From Aestuariivirga sp. (GTDB lineage: Bacteria; Pseudomonadota; Alphaproteobacteria; Rhizobiales; Aestuariivirgaceae), in contig JAUXUN010000057.1 of NCBI GenBank assembly GCA_030680855.1, positions 95,539-159,538 of the forward strand: a stretch of 64,000 nucleotides of DNA, read 5' to 3'. The translations under genes were made by a program, and so were the position numbers. The notes below the pieces were generated by a model. The model saw only the letters and a program-made list of their open reading frames with translations, ran no database searches and was not told the origin of the DNA. Below, piece by piece: positions 43,976 through 54,548 of the stretch (positions are counted from its first letter, which is position 1; every line of letters begins with the position of its first letter).

Positions 43976-46494
43976 ATGTTTCCCTGTGGCTCCGCTTCGC
44001 TGCCCGTGATTTGCGTTCAGGCCTGCAGGGCTTCTGGATATTTCTTACCTGCCTTACATTAGGCACGGCAGCCATCGCCATTATCGGCTCCCTCTCGGCG
44101 TCCATCGAACGGGGATTGGACGAACAGGGCCAGCCCCTGCTTGGTGGCGACGTGGAATTTTCCCTTATCCACCGCGAAACAACCGACGCTGAACTGAACT
44201 TCATTGCGAGCAACGGCACCGTCAGCAAAGTGGCAACGCTCCGCGCCATGGCTGTTGCCCCAGAAACCACGACCCTGGTTGAGATCAAGGCAGCGGATGC
44301 GGCCTATCCGCTTTACGGGAAGATCATTCTCGAAAACAACGGCCCGCTTCAAAATGCGATCGCCTTGCAAGACGGCACCCATGGCGTGGCCGCCGATCCC
44401 CTGCTTTTGGGAAGGCTCGGGGTAAAGCTCGGCGACAAGATCAAAGTCGGCACCCTCGATGTTGCGATACGCGGCGTCATCACAACCGAGCCTGACCGCA
44501 TTTCCGATGGTTTCATCTTAGGTCCGCGCCTGCTGATGAGTGCCGATGCATTGAATGCAACCGGCCTGATCCAGCCCGGCAGCCTCGTCACCTATCGCTA
44601 CCGAGTGAAGCTTGCAAATGACCAAAGCCTCCAGGCGGCCCGTGATCTCGTCGTTGAGGCGCGGGAACAGTTTCCCGATGCGGGCTGGCAACTGCGCTCC
44701 CGCGACCGGGCCGCCCAGGGTGCCGAAAATTTTGTCGACCGCCTCTCCTATTTCCTCACGCTCGTGGGGCTGACCTCGCTCATCGTCGGTGGTGCCGGCA
44801 TCGCCAATGCGGTATCCGCCTTTGTTGATCGCCGTATCGGAACCATCGCAACCTTGAAATGCCTTGGCGCACCGGCGCGTGATGTCTTCGCCATCTATCT
44901 CACGGAAATTATGCTCGTGGCTTTTCTCGGCATCGCCACCGGCCTGGCGGCAGGGGCGGCAACCCCCATTCTCGCCCACACCTTCCTGCAGAACATTCTC
45001 CCCCTGCCCCTGACAACGCAAATCGAGCTTGCGCCCCTGGCTTTGACGGCAGCCCTTGGCCTGTTGGTGACGATTGCCTTTTCCATCTGGCCTCTCGCCC
45101 GCACCCACCGGATTCCGGCCTCCGCCCTGTTCCGCCACCGCATCGTCCATCTCCATGGCTTTCCCCGCTGGCCCTACCTCTTAAGCATTGCGGCAGCTCT
45201 CGCCTGTATCGCCGCCTTGATATTCCTGAGCTTCGAAAACCAGCGCGCCACCGCCTATTATCTCGGCGGCCTGCTGGCGAGTTTTGTAATCCTGCTTGGC
45301 CTCGCCTTTGCCATCATCAAGCTTGCGGAAAAATCGCCAAAGCCCAAAGCTGCGATTTGGCGCTATGCCGTCGCCAACCTCTATCGCCCCGGTTCATCTG
45401 CTGTTTCCGTCATCCTCGCTCTTGGTCTTGGCCTCACGCTCTTTGTCACCCTTGCCTTGACTGATCGAACCATCAGCCAGGAATTGCGCGCCGGCATTCC
45501 GGAAAATGCCCCCGCCTTTTTCTTTCTCGATGTCAGGAATGAACAGCTTCCGGCCTTTGTCGAAGCCACGAAGAAATTCGACGGCGTTCAGGACGTTGCA
45601 AACGCGCCCATGCTGCGCGGCCGCATCGCCAGAATCGGTGACACGCCCGCCGAAAAGGTGAAGACCGGTGGCGACAGCAGTTGGGCGCTCCGCGGTGATC
45701 GCGGCCTCACCTATGCCGAAGATTTGCCCGAAGGCTCCACGCTGGTTGACGGGCAATGGTGGGGGAAAGATTACAACGGCCCGCCTCTTGTTTCCTTCGT
45801 TGATGAGGTCGCTCATGATATCGGTTTGAAAATCGGGGACAGCGTCACCGTGAATGTCCTCGGACGTGAGATCACCGCCCAAGTTGCCAATTTCCGCAAA
45901 GTGAATTGGCGCACCATGGGCATAAATTTCGTCATGGTGTTTTCACCCAACACCCTGAAATCCGCCCCCCACAGCCATGTCGTTACCATTGAAATGGAAG
46001 GCGGCGACGAAGCAAAATTGCTGAACAGCATGGCCCGTGAGTTTCCATCGGTCACAGCCGTGCGCGTCAAGGAAGCTCTTGTCACTGTAAGCGATCTGCT
46101 CGGCAAAATGCTGGGCGCCATCCGCAGCGCCAACGCCTTGACCCTGCTCACCGGAATCCTGGTCCTGGCCGGCGCACTTGCAGCGGGACTCTCCAACCGC
46201 GTCTATGACGCGGTGGTCCTGAAAACCTATGGCGCCTCGCGGGCCCAGCTCATGGGTGCCTTCATTATCGAATATGCGGTATTGGGCCTGGCCGCCGCCA
46301 TCTTTGGAATTGCCGTGGGCTCGCTCGGCTCCTGGTTCCTTGCCACCTGGATTTTGGACATGCAGTGGAGTTTTTCCCTCGCCGTGGCTGTCACCACGGC
46401 CCTTCTCGCCATGCTCATTACCATCGCCGCCGGGCTTATGGTGACGTGGGCAGCGCTGGCCGCGAAGCCCGCGCCAATCCTAAGAAACGAGTAG
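43972..46494 (+). CDS. FtsX-like permease (YbbP-type)
   Basis: This is an 840-residue inner-membrane protein with a first membrane segment near residue 25, a large periplasmic domain, then FtsX-type helical bundles at about residues 260-370 and 720-835. Segments such as NFVDRLSYFLTLVGLTSLIVGGAG and KTYGASRAQLMGAFIIEYAVLG are typical of the MacB/LolC permease fold, duplicated as in YbbP. It forms a complex with the coupled ATPase. Its partner TesA is divergent upstream. The exact exported or extracted substrate is unknown in the family. Confidence 0.93.
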   Translation: MNVSLWLRFAARDLRSGLQGFWIFLTCLTLGTAAIAIIGSLSASIERGLDEQGQPLLGGDVEFSLIHRETTDAELNFIASNGTVSKVATLRAMAVAPETTTLVEIKAADAAYPLYGKIILENNGPLQNAIALQDGTHGVAADPLLLGRLGVKLGDKIKVGTLDVAIRGVITTEPDRISDGFILGPRLLMSADALNATGLIQPGSLVTYRYRVKLANDQSLQAARDLVVEAREQFPDAGWQLRSRDRAAQGAENFVDRLSYFLTLVGLTSLIVGGAGIANAVSAFVDRRIGTIATLKCLGAPARDVFAIYLTEIMLVAFLGIATGLAAGAATPILAHTFLQNILPLPLTTQIELAPLALTAALGLLVTIAFSIWPLARTHRIPASALFRHRIVHLHGFPRWPYLLSIAAALACIAALIFLSFENQRATAYYLGGLLASFVILLGLAFAIIKLAEKSPKPKAAIWRYAVANLYRPGSSAVSVILALGLGLTLFVTLALTDRTISQELRAGIPENAPAFFFLDVRNEQLPAFVEATKKFDGVQDVANAPMLRGRIARIGDTPAEKVKTGGDSSWALRGDRGLTYAEDLPEGSTLVDGQWWGKDYNGPPLVSFVDEVAHDIGLKIGDSVTVNVLGREITAQVANFRKVNWRTMGINFVMVFSPNTLKSAPHSHVVTIEMEGGDEAKLLNSMAREFPSVTAVRVKEALVTVSDLLGKMLGAIRSANALTLLTGILVLAGALAAGLSNRVYDAVVLKTYGASRAQLMGAFIIEYAVLGLAAAIFGIAVGSLGSWFLATWILDMQWSFSLAVAVTTALLAMLITIAAGLMVTWAALAAKPAPILRNE

Positions 46495-46526
46495 AATTTC
46501 AAGGCGGTTCACGCTACTCAGAAGCC

Positions 46527-47111
46527 ATGGTCGTACTCAACCGCATCTACACCCGCACCGGCGACAAGGGCGACACAGCCCTGGGTTCGGGAGCCCGCGT
46601 CTCCAAGGCCCATCTCCGCATCCAGGCCTACGGCACCGTGGATGAAACCAATGCGGTTCTGGGAATCATCAGGCTCCATACCAACACCGAAGCCTTCGCC
46701 AAGCTCGATGCCATGCTGGCCCGCATTCAGAATGAATTGTTTGATCTCGGTGCCGACCTCTGCGTGCCCGAAACGGGCGAGAAACTGAGCTATGAGCCTT
46801 TGCGGATTTTGCCAAAGCAGGTGGACCGTCTCGAAAGCGAGATTGATGACCTCAATCAAGACCTCGCGCCCCTGCGTTCCTTCGTCCTTCCCGGCGGCCA
46901 CGTTGCAGCAGCCCATCTCCATCTGGCCCGCACCATCTGCCGCCGCGCCGAACGCCTGATCGTTGAACTCAAGTCCCATCAGGGCGAGCATGTCAGCGAA
47001 CCAGCACTGACCTACATCAACCGCCTTTCCGATTTCCTCTTTGTCGCCAGCCGCTGGGCCAATGCCAAGACCTCCGGCGACATCCTCTGGGTGCCGGGAA
47101 AGACCCGGTAG
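46527..47111 (+). CDS. pduO: Cob(I)yrinic acid a,c-diamide adenosyltransferase (PduO-type)
   Basis: This 194-residue trimeric enzyme transfers adenosyl from ATP to cob(I)alamin. The N-terminal ATP motif is RIYTRTGDKGDTALGSGARVSK, followed by GTVDETNAVLG and the C-terminal FVLPGG and ICRRAER helices. The start is the ATG at 46527 (MVVLNRIYTRTG); the track ORF extends upstream into the permease. Coenzyme B12 would serve methylmalonyl/ethylmalonyl-CoA mutases. The stop overlaps the rhomboid GTG by one base. Confidence 0.95.
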   Translation: MVVLNRIYTRTGDKGDTALGSGARVSKAHLRIQAYGTVDETNAVLGIIRLHTNTEAFAKLDAMLARIQNELFDLGADLCVPETGEKLSYEPLRILPKQVDRLESEIDDLNQDLAPLRSFVLPGGHVAAAHLHLARTICRRAERLIVELKSHQGEHVSEPALTYINRLSDFLFVASRWANAKTSGDILWVPGKTR

Positions 47112-47803
47112 TGTTTGTTCCGCTCCACGACGACACGCCCCTGAAGGTCATCCGCTTTCAGTTCGTGACGCTGACCATCATCGCAGGCAACGTCATCATC
47201 TTCCTCATGACCGGCGCCTTCCAGTCGGATACGGTTTTGGCGGGCATTGCCACCAGTTTTGGCGTCGTGCCCTCCGATTTCACCACTGTCTTTTCCCAGA
47301 GCATTCCCTATAGCCCCATCCCCGAACCCCTGACTTTTCTCACCTACATGTTTCTTCATGCCGGCTGGCTGCACCTGATTTCCAACATGCTGTTCCTGTG
47401 GGTCTTCGCCGACAATGTCGAGGATGCCTTCGGCTATTTTGCCTTTGTGCTGTTTTACCTGCTGTGCGGCATCGCCGGGGCCCTTGCCCATGTGGCGATG
47501 AGCCCAACGTCAGCGGCCCCGCTCATTGGCGCATCAGGCGCCGTTTCGGGTGTGATTGGCGCCTATGCGCTGCTCTACCCCAAGGCCCGCGTCTGGATTC
47601 TGCTGTTTTTCCGCATTCCCTTGCGCATTTCAGCCATTTGGGTTCTGGGCGGCTGGTTCCTGCTGCAGATCTACAGTGTGCTGACAGCCGAGAAATCTGC
47701 CGAAATCGAGGTTGCCTGGTGGGCCCATATCGGGGGCTTTGCGGCGGGCCTTGCCATCACTTTTCTGCTGCGTTCACGGCTGCTTATCCGCACTTCCCGC
47801 TGA
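47111..47803 (+). CDS. Rhomboid family intramembrane serine protease
   Basis: This is a 230-residue, six-helix protease. The catalytic Ser lies in LIGASGAVSGVIGAY (GxSG), the His in WAHIGGFAAGLA, and the HxxxN of HLISNMLFLWVFADNVED stabilises the oxyanion. It cleaves substrates within the membrane; substrates are unknown. The start is a GTG at 47111, overlapping the upstream stop. The long palindrome at 47888 follows and may end its transcript. Confidence 0.93.
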   Translation: MFVPLHDDTPLKVIRFQFVTLTIIAGNVIIFLMTGAFQSDTVLAGIATSFGVVPSDFTTVFSQSIPYSPIPEPLTFLTYMFLHAGWLHLISNMLFLWVFADNVEDAFGYFAFVLFYLLCGIAGALAHVAMSPTSAAPLIGASGAVSGVIGAYALLYPKARVWILLFFRIPLRISAIWVLGGWFLLQIYSVLTAEKSAEIEVAWWAHIGGFAAGLAITFLLRSRLLIRTSR

Positions 47804-47887
47804 GGCAAGGCGTCGCAAGCAGATGGGGCATGTCGGTGGCAGAATTGACTTGGCCTAGGTGGTTCACTAGGTTCCGCCGCAAATTAT

Positions 47888-47933
47888 GGCATGTTGCGGC
47901 AAAGTTGCACGACTTTGCCGATAACAACATGCC
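47888..47933. promoter_or_regulatory. 46 nt double-armed palindrome before etfB
   Basis: Outer arms GGCATGTTG / CAACATGCC and inner arms GGCAAAGT / ACTTTGCC are perfect, with a 6 nt loop (an unpaired base on the left, five on the right). It ends 21 bp before the etfB ATG and lacks a T run, so an operator or RNA structure is more likely than an intrinsic terminator. Confidence 0.6.
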
Positions 47934-47954
47934 CAAAACGAATTGAGGATGCCA

Positions 47955-48701
47955 ATGAAGGTTCTGGTCGCCGTTAAGCGGGTTGTCGATTACAACGTGA
48001 AAATCCGCGTCCGTGCCGATGGCTCCGGCGTCGAACTGGCCAACGTGAAAATGTCCATGAACCCCTTCGATGAGATCGGCGTTGAAGAAGCCGTGCGCCT
48101 GAAGGAAGCGGGCAAGGCAACGGAAGTTGTGGCCGTCACCATCGGCCCTGCCCAGGCCCAGGAAACGCTGCGCACCGCGCTGGCCATGGGCGCCGACCGT
48201 GCCATTCTGGTGAAAAATGATGAATATGTTGAGCCGCTGGGTGTGGCCAAGATTTTGAAAGGCGTCGTCGAAGCCGAAAAGCCCGATATCGTGATCCTCG
48301 GCAAGCAGGCCATTGACGATGACTGCAACCAGACCGGCCAGATGCTCTCCGCCCTTTTGGGCTGGGCCCAGGCCACCGCCTGCTCCAAGCTCGAACCCGG
48401 CGCTGGCGAAGCAACCATAACCCGCGAAATCGACGGCGGCCTTCAGACGCTCAAGGTCAAGATGCCTTTGATCGTCACCACGGATTTGCGCCTCAACCAG
48501 CCGCGCTACGCCTCGCTGCCCAACATCATGAAGGCCAAGAAAAAGCCGCTTGATGAAAAGACCCCGGCCGATTACGGCGCCGATGTGAAACCGCGGCTGA
48601 AAGTATTGAAAACCGATGAGCCGCCAAAACGCCTCGCCGGTGTCAAGGTCAAGTCCGTTGCCGAACTCGTTTCCAAACTCAAAGAAGCAGGAGCAATCTG
48701 A
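47955..48701 (+). CDS. etfB: Electron transfer flavoprotein subunit beta
   Basis: This is a 248-residue ETF beta subunit. It has the N-terminal [18 protein letters not shown], the family motif [17 protein letters not shown] and the AMP/FAD-contacting segment [28 protein letters not shown] carries electrons from acyl-CoA and other dehydrogenases to the quinone pool through ETF-QO. The ATG at 47955 has GAGG at 47945-47948; the track begins four codons earlier. etfA follows after 2 bp. Confidence 0.96.
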   Translation: MKVLVAVKRVVDYNVKIRVRADGSGVELANVKMSMNPFDEIGVEEAVRLKEAGKATEVVAVTIGPAQAQETLRTALAMGADRAILVKNDEYVEPLGVAKILKGVVEAEKPDIVILGKQAIDDDCNQTGQMLSALLGWAQATACSKLEPGAGEATITREIDGGLQTLKVKMPLIVTTDLRLNQPRYASLPNIMKAKKKPLDEKTPADYGADVKPRLKVLKTDEPPKRLAGVKVKSVAELVSKLKEAGAI

Positions 48702-48703
48702 TC

Positions 48704-49645
48704 ATGGCCGTGCTTCTCATTGCCGAACACGATAACAAGTCTCTCAAGGATGCCACCCACAAGGCGCTAACTGCCGCGGCTCAAATGGGTGGCGACGTCC
48801 ATGTGCTGGTGGCCGGCAACAATGCCGCTGCCGCTGTGGCTCAAGCGGCGAAGCTCACAGGCGTGAAAAAAGTTCTTCATGCCGAAAGCGCTTCCTTTGA
48901 GCGCCCCCTCGCTGAACCCATGGCCGACATGATTGTGGCGTTGGCCGGAGGCTATGACCACCTCGTGGCTGCCGCCACAACCAACGGTAAGAATTACATG
49001 CCGCGCGTGGCCGCCCTTCTCGATGTCATGCAGATCTCCGATATTTCTGAAGTGAAATCCGCCGACACTTTTGTGCGGTTGATTTACGCCGGCAACGCCG
49101 TTCAAACCGTGCAGTCAACCGACGCCAAGAAGGTCATCACGGTGCGCACCGCGAGCTTTGCCGCAACGGATGAAACCGGTTCCGCCGCAATCGAAAAAAT
49201 AAACGCCGCCGCCGATCCCGGCCTCTCGGCCTATCAGAGTGAAAATCTCACCAAGTCTGACCGCCCCGAGCTCACCTCCGCCAAGGTCATCGTCTCCGGC
49301 GGCCGCGGCATGCAGAACGGCGAAAACTTCAAGATGCTGGAAGCCGTCGCCAAGAAACTGGGCGCTGCCGTTGGCGCCTCGCGCGCCGCCGTCGATGCGG
49401 GTTACGTGCCCAATGATTACCAGGTAGGCCAGACCGGCAAGGTCGTAGCCCCCGATCTCTACATCGCCGTAGGCATCTCGGGCGCCATCCAGCATCTCGC
49501 CGGCATGAAGGACTCCAAGATCATCGTCGCCATAAACAAGGACGATGAAGCCCCCATCTTCCAAGTGGCGGATTTTGGCCTTGTCGCCGATCTTTTCCAG
49601 GCAGTGCCGGAACTTGATGCCGAGCTGGCCAAACAGGCGAAGTAG
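48704..49645 (+). CDS. etfA: Electron transfer flavoprotein subunit alpha
   Basis: This is a 313-residue ETF alpha subunit. The N-terminal domain starts [23 protein letters not shown]. The FAD-binding C-terminal domain carries [57 protein letters not shown] and [20 protein letters not shown]. It is coupled to etfB. The pair serves beta-oxidation-type dehydrogenases and thus links to the acyl-CoA genes in the window. Confidence 0.97.
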   Translation: MAVLLIAEHDNKSLKDATHKALTAAAQMGGDVHVLVAGNNAAAAVAQAAKLTGVKKVLHAESASFERPLAEPMADMIVALAGGYDHLVAAATTNGKNYMPRVAALLDVMQISDISEVKSADTFVRLIYAGNAVQTVQSTDAKKVITVRTASFAATDETGSAAIEKINAAADPGLSAYQSENLTKSDRPELTSAKVIVSGGRGMQNGENFKMLEAVAKKLGAAVGASRAAVDAGYVPNDYQVGQTGKVVAPDLYIAVGISGAIQHLAGMKDSKIIVAINKDDEAPIFQVADFGLVADLFQAVPELDAELAKQAK

Positions 49646-49668
49646 CCCAAAATCACCCCGATCTCACA

Positions 49669-51885
49669 TCAAGCTGTGAGGCCCTTGGCGAAGGGTAGCG
49701 TCCGCACCCGTTTCTTGGTTGCCTGATAGACCGCATTTGCCAGTGCCGGGCCAATAGGCGGGACGCCCGGCTCTCCCGCACCGGTCGGTGGATTTTCCGA
49801 GGGCAGGATATGGACCTCAATCACCGGCATTTGATCAATGCGGAGCGGCGCATAGGTATCATAGTTTCCCTGATCAACCACGCCACCGGTGAGGGTGATT
49901 TCCTCGGCGAGGATTGAACCCAGACCAAAGCCAATGCCACCTTCCATCTGGGCCACGACCTGGTCTGGGTTGATTGCCGTGCCGCAATCGACCACACAGA
50001 TAACCTTTTCAACTTTCACCGCGCCAGGTGAGGGAATGCTGATTTCCACCACCTGCGCCACCACGGTATTGAAGGATTCAGCCACCGCAACACCACGGAA
50101 CCGCCCGGTCGCAGGCGTTGTGCCCCAGCCCGCTTTTTCCGATGCAAGCCTAAGAGCCGCGGCATGACGCGGATGATCCTTGAGCAGCGCGAGACGGAAC
50201 TCCACCGGATCCTTGCCGGCCGCTTCCGCCACCTCATCCAGGAAAGCTTCAACCGCATAGGCCGTGTGTGTCGAGCCGACAGCGCGCCACCACAACACGG
50301 GAACGCCCGTTGTCATGGTGGTGAGGCCAACTCCGAGATTGGGAATGGCGTAGGGAAGATTGGCGGCGCCCTCGACAGACGTAAAGTCGATGCCGTTTTT
50401 CACTGCCATGCCCTCGAACAGAGTTCCGGTCATGATCGACTGGCCGACGATATGGTTAGCCCAGGCGATAAGATTGCCTTTCCCGTCGAGGCCCGCCTTC
50501 ATGGCGTGGACATAGGCTGGACGATAGCGCCCGCCACGCATGTCGTTTTCGCGCGTCCATTGCACCTTCACTGGCCGTGACCAGTCAAGCGCTTTGGCGA
50601 CTTCGACCGATTCCGCCACCACATCGGCATCGAACACGGCGCGGCGCCCGAAGCCGCCACCCGAACGCATGACGTGGAGTTTCACCTTGTCGGGAGTTAC
50701 ACCCGCAATCTGCGAGGCGATGTACTGGTAAAGGTCCGGCATCTGGTGCCCGCCCCAGACTTCGACCACGCCATCCTTCATCATGGCTGCGGCATTGAGC
50801 GGTTCAAGTGCGGCATGGGCCAAATAGGGGAAAGTGTACGTCGCTTCGAGCACCTTCGCCGCGCTGGCAAAGCCCGCAGCCAAATCGCCATCGTTGCGCG
50901 CCATGTTGGCGGGGGCCTGCTTCGCGGCTTCCCGATAGGCGGCGAGAATTTCCGGCGACCCGCGCTGCTCGGCTTTGCTCTCATCCCATTCGACGGTGAC
51001 GAGGTCACGGGCCTTTGTCGCGATCCACATGTTCTCGGCAACCACCGCAATGCCGCGCGAAATCTGCACAACATCGACGATACCCTTCAGCGCCTTGGCC
51101 TTCGCCGCATCAAAGGTTTTGACCGTAGCCCCGAATTTCGGCGGATGGATCATCACCGCTGTTGCCATCCCGGGAAGCTGCACATCGATGGTGTAGGGCA
51201 GTGAGCCATTGGTTTTCGGTTTCGAATCGAAGCGTTTGAGATCAACCTTGCCGATCTGTGTCCACATTTCGCGGGGCTTTAAGGGAATTTCGGCGGGAAG
51301 CACCAGGCCATCGGTTTTGATGGCCATCTCGCCGTAACTCGCGAGTTTTCCGGAAGCATGCGTGAGGTTGCCCATCTCGGCCTTGATTTCGGAGGCGGGA
51401 ACCGCCCATTCGCGGGCCGCTGCTTCAACCAGCATGATGCGCATGGCGGCACCTGCCTTGCGGTAGCGCTCCCATGACGAGGTCATCGATGTCGAGCCGC
51501 CAGTACCCTGGGCCGCACCTCCCCAGGCAAGATTGCCATAAGCCGCGACGTTGCCGGCTCCACCTTCAACGCTGATCTGCGCCCAGTCAGCGCCAAGCTC
51601 TTCATTCACCAGCGTTGCGATGCCGAAATAGGATCCCTGCCCCATTTCGAACTGCGACGAGGTGATGGTGACGGCGCCATCCGGCGCGATCGCGATATAG
51701 GGCTGGAAAGGATGAACCGGGGCAGCAGCGGGTGCGTCTTCTGCTCTGGCTGGACCTGTCATCCGATAGCCGATGGCAAGTCCGGCAGCAGTCGCCACTG
51801 TGCCAAGAATGAATGAACGCCGTGTCGAAACAAGGCTCGCTAACGGCTTGGCAAAAGATTGATCCTGAAAAATCTTGGGGTACAT
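49669..51885 (-). CDS. Molybdopterin-binding aldehyde/isoquinoline oxidoreductase large subunit (IorB-like), Tat-exported
   Basis: This is a 738-residue xanthine-oxidase-family large subunit. The N-terminus carries a twin-arginine signal ([19 protein letters not shown]), so the folded enzyme should reach the periplasm. The cofactor motif [16 protein letters not shown] lies near residue 400 and the catalytic Glu in [18 protein letters not shown] near the C-terminus. Relatives oxidise N-heterocycles or aldehydes. It follows its 2Fe-2S partner by 3 bp. A cytochrome c subunit, often found with this type, is not adjacent. Confidence 0.93.
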   Translation of the reverse strand: MYPKIFQDQSFAKPLASLVSTRRSFILGTVATAAGLAIGYRMTGPARAEDAPAAAPVHPFQPYIAIAPDGAVTITSSQFEMGQGSYFGIATLVNEELGADWAQISVEGGAGNVAAYGNLAWGGAAQGTGGSTSMTSSWERYRKAGAAMRIMLVEAAAREWAVPASEIKAEMGNLTHASGKLASYGEMAIKTDGLVLPAEIPLKPREMWTQIGKVDLKRFDSKPKTNGSLPYTIDVQLPGMATAVMIHPPKFGATVKTFDAAKAKALKGIVDVVQISRGIAVVAENMWIATKARDLVTVEWDESKAEQRGSPEILAAYREAAKQAPANMARNDGDLAAGFASAAKVLEATYTFPYLAHAALEPLNAAAMMKDGVVEVWGGHQMPDLYQYIASQIAGVTPDKVKLHVMRSGGGFGRRAVFDADVVAESVEVAKALDWSRPVKVQWTRENDMRGGRYRPAYVHAMKAGLDGKGNLIAWANHIVGQSIMTGTLFEGMAVKNGIDFTSVEGAANLPYAIPNLGVGLTTMTTGVPVLWWRAVGSTHTAYAVEAFLDEVAEAAGKDPVEFRLALLKDHPRHAAALRLASEKAGWGTTPATGRFRGVAVAESFNTVVAQVVEISIPSPGAVKVEKVICVVDCGTAINPDQVVAQMEGGIGFGLGSILAEEITLTGGVVDQGNYDTYAPLRIDQMPVIEVHILPSENPPTGAGEPGVPPIGPALANAVYQATKKRVRTLPFAKGLTA

Positions 51886-51888
51886 GGC

Positions 51889-52347
51889 TTAGGCCTCCAA
51901 ACGGCGGGCAGCTTCGTGAATGGCTGAGCGGATGCGGGCATAGGTTGCACAACGGCACAGATTGCCCGACATGGCGGCATCAATGTCCGCGTCACCGGGT
52001 TTCTGGTTTTCGCTGAGCAGGGCAACCGCCGACATGATCTGTCCGGACTGGCAATAGCCGCACTGCGGCACGTCGAGTTCTGTCCAGACTGCCTGAACTG
52101 TTTCAGCCACGTTGCCGGAAACCCCTTCAATGGTTGTAATTTTTCCGGCCCCAATGTCGCCAATTGCAGTAACGCACGAGCGTACTGGCTGGCCGTCGAG
52201 GTGCACGGTACAGGCACCGCATTGCGCCATGCCGCAGCCGAATTTGGTTCCGCTCAGATGCAATACGTCGCGCAGCGCCCATAAAAGAGGCATTTCCGGT
52301 TCGGCATCGATATCCCGCTGCACGCCGTTGATGTTGATCTTGATCAT
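51889..52347 (-). CDS. (2Fe-2S)-binding subunit of the molybdenum hydroxylase (IorA-like)
   Basis: This is a 152-residue electron-transfer subunit. The plant-ferredoxin cluster ligands lie in [16 protein letters not shown] and RSC; the second cluster uses CGYCQSGQ and GNLCRCATY. It accepts electrons from the molybdopterin subunit. It has no signal peptide, as expected if it rides with the Tat-tagged large subunit. It is the first gene of the pair; its promoter should lie in 52348-52535. Confidence 0.95.
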   Translation of the reverse strand: MIKININGVQRDIDAEPEMPLLWALRDVLHLSGTKFGCGMAQCGACTVHLDGQPVRSCVTAIGDIGAGKITTIEGVSGNVAETVQAVWTELDVPQCGYCQSGQIMSAVALLSENQKPGDADIDAAMSGNLCRCATYARIRSAIHEAARRLEA

Positions 52348-52535
52348 TCAGCAATTCCTCCCAATTTATGCAGAAGCTTTGATTTGGGTTCCAACAATAG
52401 CAATTGGTAGAGCGTTCACGGGAACGTGATAGTACAATTTTTTGGGACTTTTGCGAACTTCAAGAAGTGTTGGTATTAGCCTCCAAGTGACCGCATGCTG
52501 ACATAATTGGTTCAGAGCACTGATAGATCATAACT

Positions 52536-53222
52536 ATGATTCTCTACTCCGGCCCCCTCAGCCTGTTTTCGCGCAAGGTTGAAATAGTCCTCGCCGAAAA
52601 GAAACTTGCGTTCGAGCGCGTGCTGGTGCCTTTCAGCCAGACCAAGGGTTACGCTCCAAAACATCCCGCCGTGCTGGCCGCCAACCCCAAAGGCCAAGTG
52701 CCCGTGCTGGTTGACGGCGATGTCACCGTCTATGATTCAACCGTCATCGCCGAATATCTCGAAGACAAATATCCCAGCCCTCCGCTTTTTCCGCGCGGGC
52801 CCGAAGCACGCGCCAGATGCCGCCTTCTGGAACTTGAAGCCGACGAGATTCTCCTGGTGCCGGTTCGCGCCCTCATGTTCCGCAGCGAACCGCCGGGGCC
52901 GGATTCCGCGCGGCGTGCGGAACAGGAACGCGCTGCACTCAAAGCCGATGGCGTAATCTTGGAAAACTACGCAAGGCTTGCCGCAAAACTTGGAACCCAG
53001 GAATATTTCTGCGGCACCTTCTCCGTGGCCGACATCGCGACCTTCATGAATATCCATCACGGGTTGCGCCTCGGCGCTCCGCCCGTGTCAGGTCATCAAA
53101 ATCTTTCCGTTTGGCACGCAAGGCTTGCCAAACGCCCAAGCTTTGCCACCGTGATCACCGAGATGGCCGCAGCTGACCGGGAGTTATCCTATCCCGTTCC
53201 CGCCTATCGCAAGGCCCTATGA
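52536..53222 (+). CDS. Glutathione S-transferase family protein
   Basis: This is a 228-residue protein. The N-terminal thioredoxin-like domain has LYSGPLSLFSRKVEIVLAEKKL, the cis-Pro loop GQVPVLVDGDVTVYDSTVIAEYLEDKYP with the glutathione-contacting Asp-Ser. An all-helical C-terminal domain follows. A stringent-starvation-protein-like or detoxifying role is possible. The ORF overlaps the convergent MFS gene by 19 bp at the 3' end. Confidence 0.92.
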   Translation: MILYSGPLSLFSRKVEIVLAEKKLAFERVLVPFSQTKGYAPKHPAVLAANPKGQVPVLVDGDVTVYDSTVIAEYLEDKYPSPPLFPRGPEARARCRLLELEADEILLVPVRALMFRSEPPGPDSARRAEQERAALKADGVILENYARLAAKLGTQEYFCGTFSVADIATFMNIHHGLRLGAPPVSGHQNLSVWHARLAKRPSFATVITEMAAADRELSYPVPAYRKAL

Positions 53223-54382
53223 GCCAGCTTCGTTGCGGCAACCGACATGACGATTGCCAGCACAAGAAAGCCAAGCGCCATCCAGACAGCACTTGCCGAA
53301 ATGCCGTCCTTGATCGCAAACCCGCCCGTGGCCGCCCCCACCGACTGCCCGAGATAAACGGCGGAAGTATTGAGCGCCACGGTTGCGGCGGCAAGTGTGG
53401 GCGCGATGACAACCAGCCTGCTCTGCTGCAGTGAGTTGGACGAGAATGTTCCCAGCCCCCAGATGAAACAGGCAATGCAGCCCAGGATGTAGTTACCGAA
53501 GAACACCCCGAACATGCCAAGTCCCGCAAGCAGGAAACACAGCGCCACAAGAATGGCCCGGTCGACACCAAACCGTCCGATGGCCTTGGTCGCAAGATAA
53601 TTCCCCAGAACCCCGGCGATCCCGAATATACCGAACATCAAGGCAATGCCGCGCGGCGTTGCGGCAAATGCCTCACGCAAGATCGGCGCGAGATAGCTCA
53701 CCACGGTGAACTGCCCGGACATGCTGAGAAGCGTCACCGCCATGATGCATAGCAAGATGGGATTTTTGAAAACCGCAACCCATGATGAAAACTGCAAAGG
53801 TTCAACGCGCATGCCCCGCGTGAGTGAAGATAAGACTCCGATGCAGGACACGGCTGAAAGGCCGGCCATAACGAAGAATGTGGCGCGCCAGCCAAACTCG
53901 GCGCCCAATATGCTCCCCAGCGGGATGCCCACCACCGAGGCCAGCGACCAGCCGATGAAGATGAAGGCGATGGCCTCGGATCGCCTTTGGGGCGGGACCA
54001 TCAACCCGACAGTCGCCGCCGCCTGCGGCGTGAACAGGGCCGCCGCCGCCATGGTCACGGTGCGGATGACGAGCAGGGACCAAAATTCCGGCGTAAGCGC
54101 TGCAAATGCGTGGCCAAGGGCGTAAATGGCGGCGGTCACGGCCAGCAACATCCGCCGGTCAAAACGGCTGGTCAGCCCCGCCAGCAGCGGCGCGCCGATA
54201 CCCACAACCAGGCCGCCGGCAAACAGCAGCAGGCCCGCCGTGGCCGGCGGCACATGGAGATCGGCCCCCAGAACATTCAGCAGTCCGGCCGGGAGCAAAA
54301 CTCCGGTTCCGATGACAAAATTGCCAAACAGCAGCGACCAAAGCGCCAGGCGTTGGGAAGCCGCATCGGGAATGGCTGTCAT
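53204..54382 (-). CDS. MFS transporter (DHA1 drug/arabinose-efflux type)
   Basis: This is a 392-residue, 12-helix carrier. Helix 1 starts ALWSLLFGNFVIGTG; the loop 2-3 motif appears as GLTSRFDRRMLLAVTA and motif C-like GWSLASVVGIPLGSILG lies in helix 5. Related carriers export drugs or sugars. I set the start at 54382 (MTAIPDAASQ): the track's 518-residue version includes the divergent dehydrogenase gene's shadow. It overlaps the GST gene end by 19 bp. Confidence 0.9.
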   Translation of the reverse strand: MTAIPDAASQRLALWSLLFGNFVIGTGVLLPAGLLNVLGADLHVPPATAGLLLFAGGLVVGIGAPLLAGLTSRFDRRMLLAVTAAIYALGHAFAALTPEFWSLLVIRTVTMAAAALFTPQAAATVGLMVPPQRRSEAIAFIFIGWSLASVVGIPLGSILGAEFGWRATFFVMAGLSAVSCIGVLSSLTRGMRVEPLQFSSWVAVFKNPILLCIMAVTLLSMSGQFTVVSYLAPILREAFAATPRGIALMFGIFGIAGVLGNYLATKAIGRFGVDRAILVALCFLLAGLGMFGVFFGNYILGCIACFIWGLGTFSSNSLQQSRLVVIAPTLAAATVALNTSAVYLGQSVGAATGGFAIKDGISASAVWMALGFLVLAIVMSVAATKLAHRALR

Positions 54383-54548
54383 GAAGCCTGCCTTCACAAA
54401 ACCAAAACGAAAGCAGCCCACGCCAAACCTGTCCAGCGCCCGTAAAGCATGGGCCCGTGCATTAATGCTGCACCTGCGAAATAGACTTGCTCTAAATCCT
54501 TGCGCGTTATAGGCTAAAACGCTGAAATCAAGCGAGTTACGAACGGAC

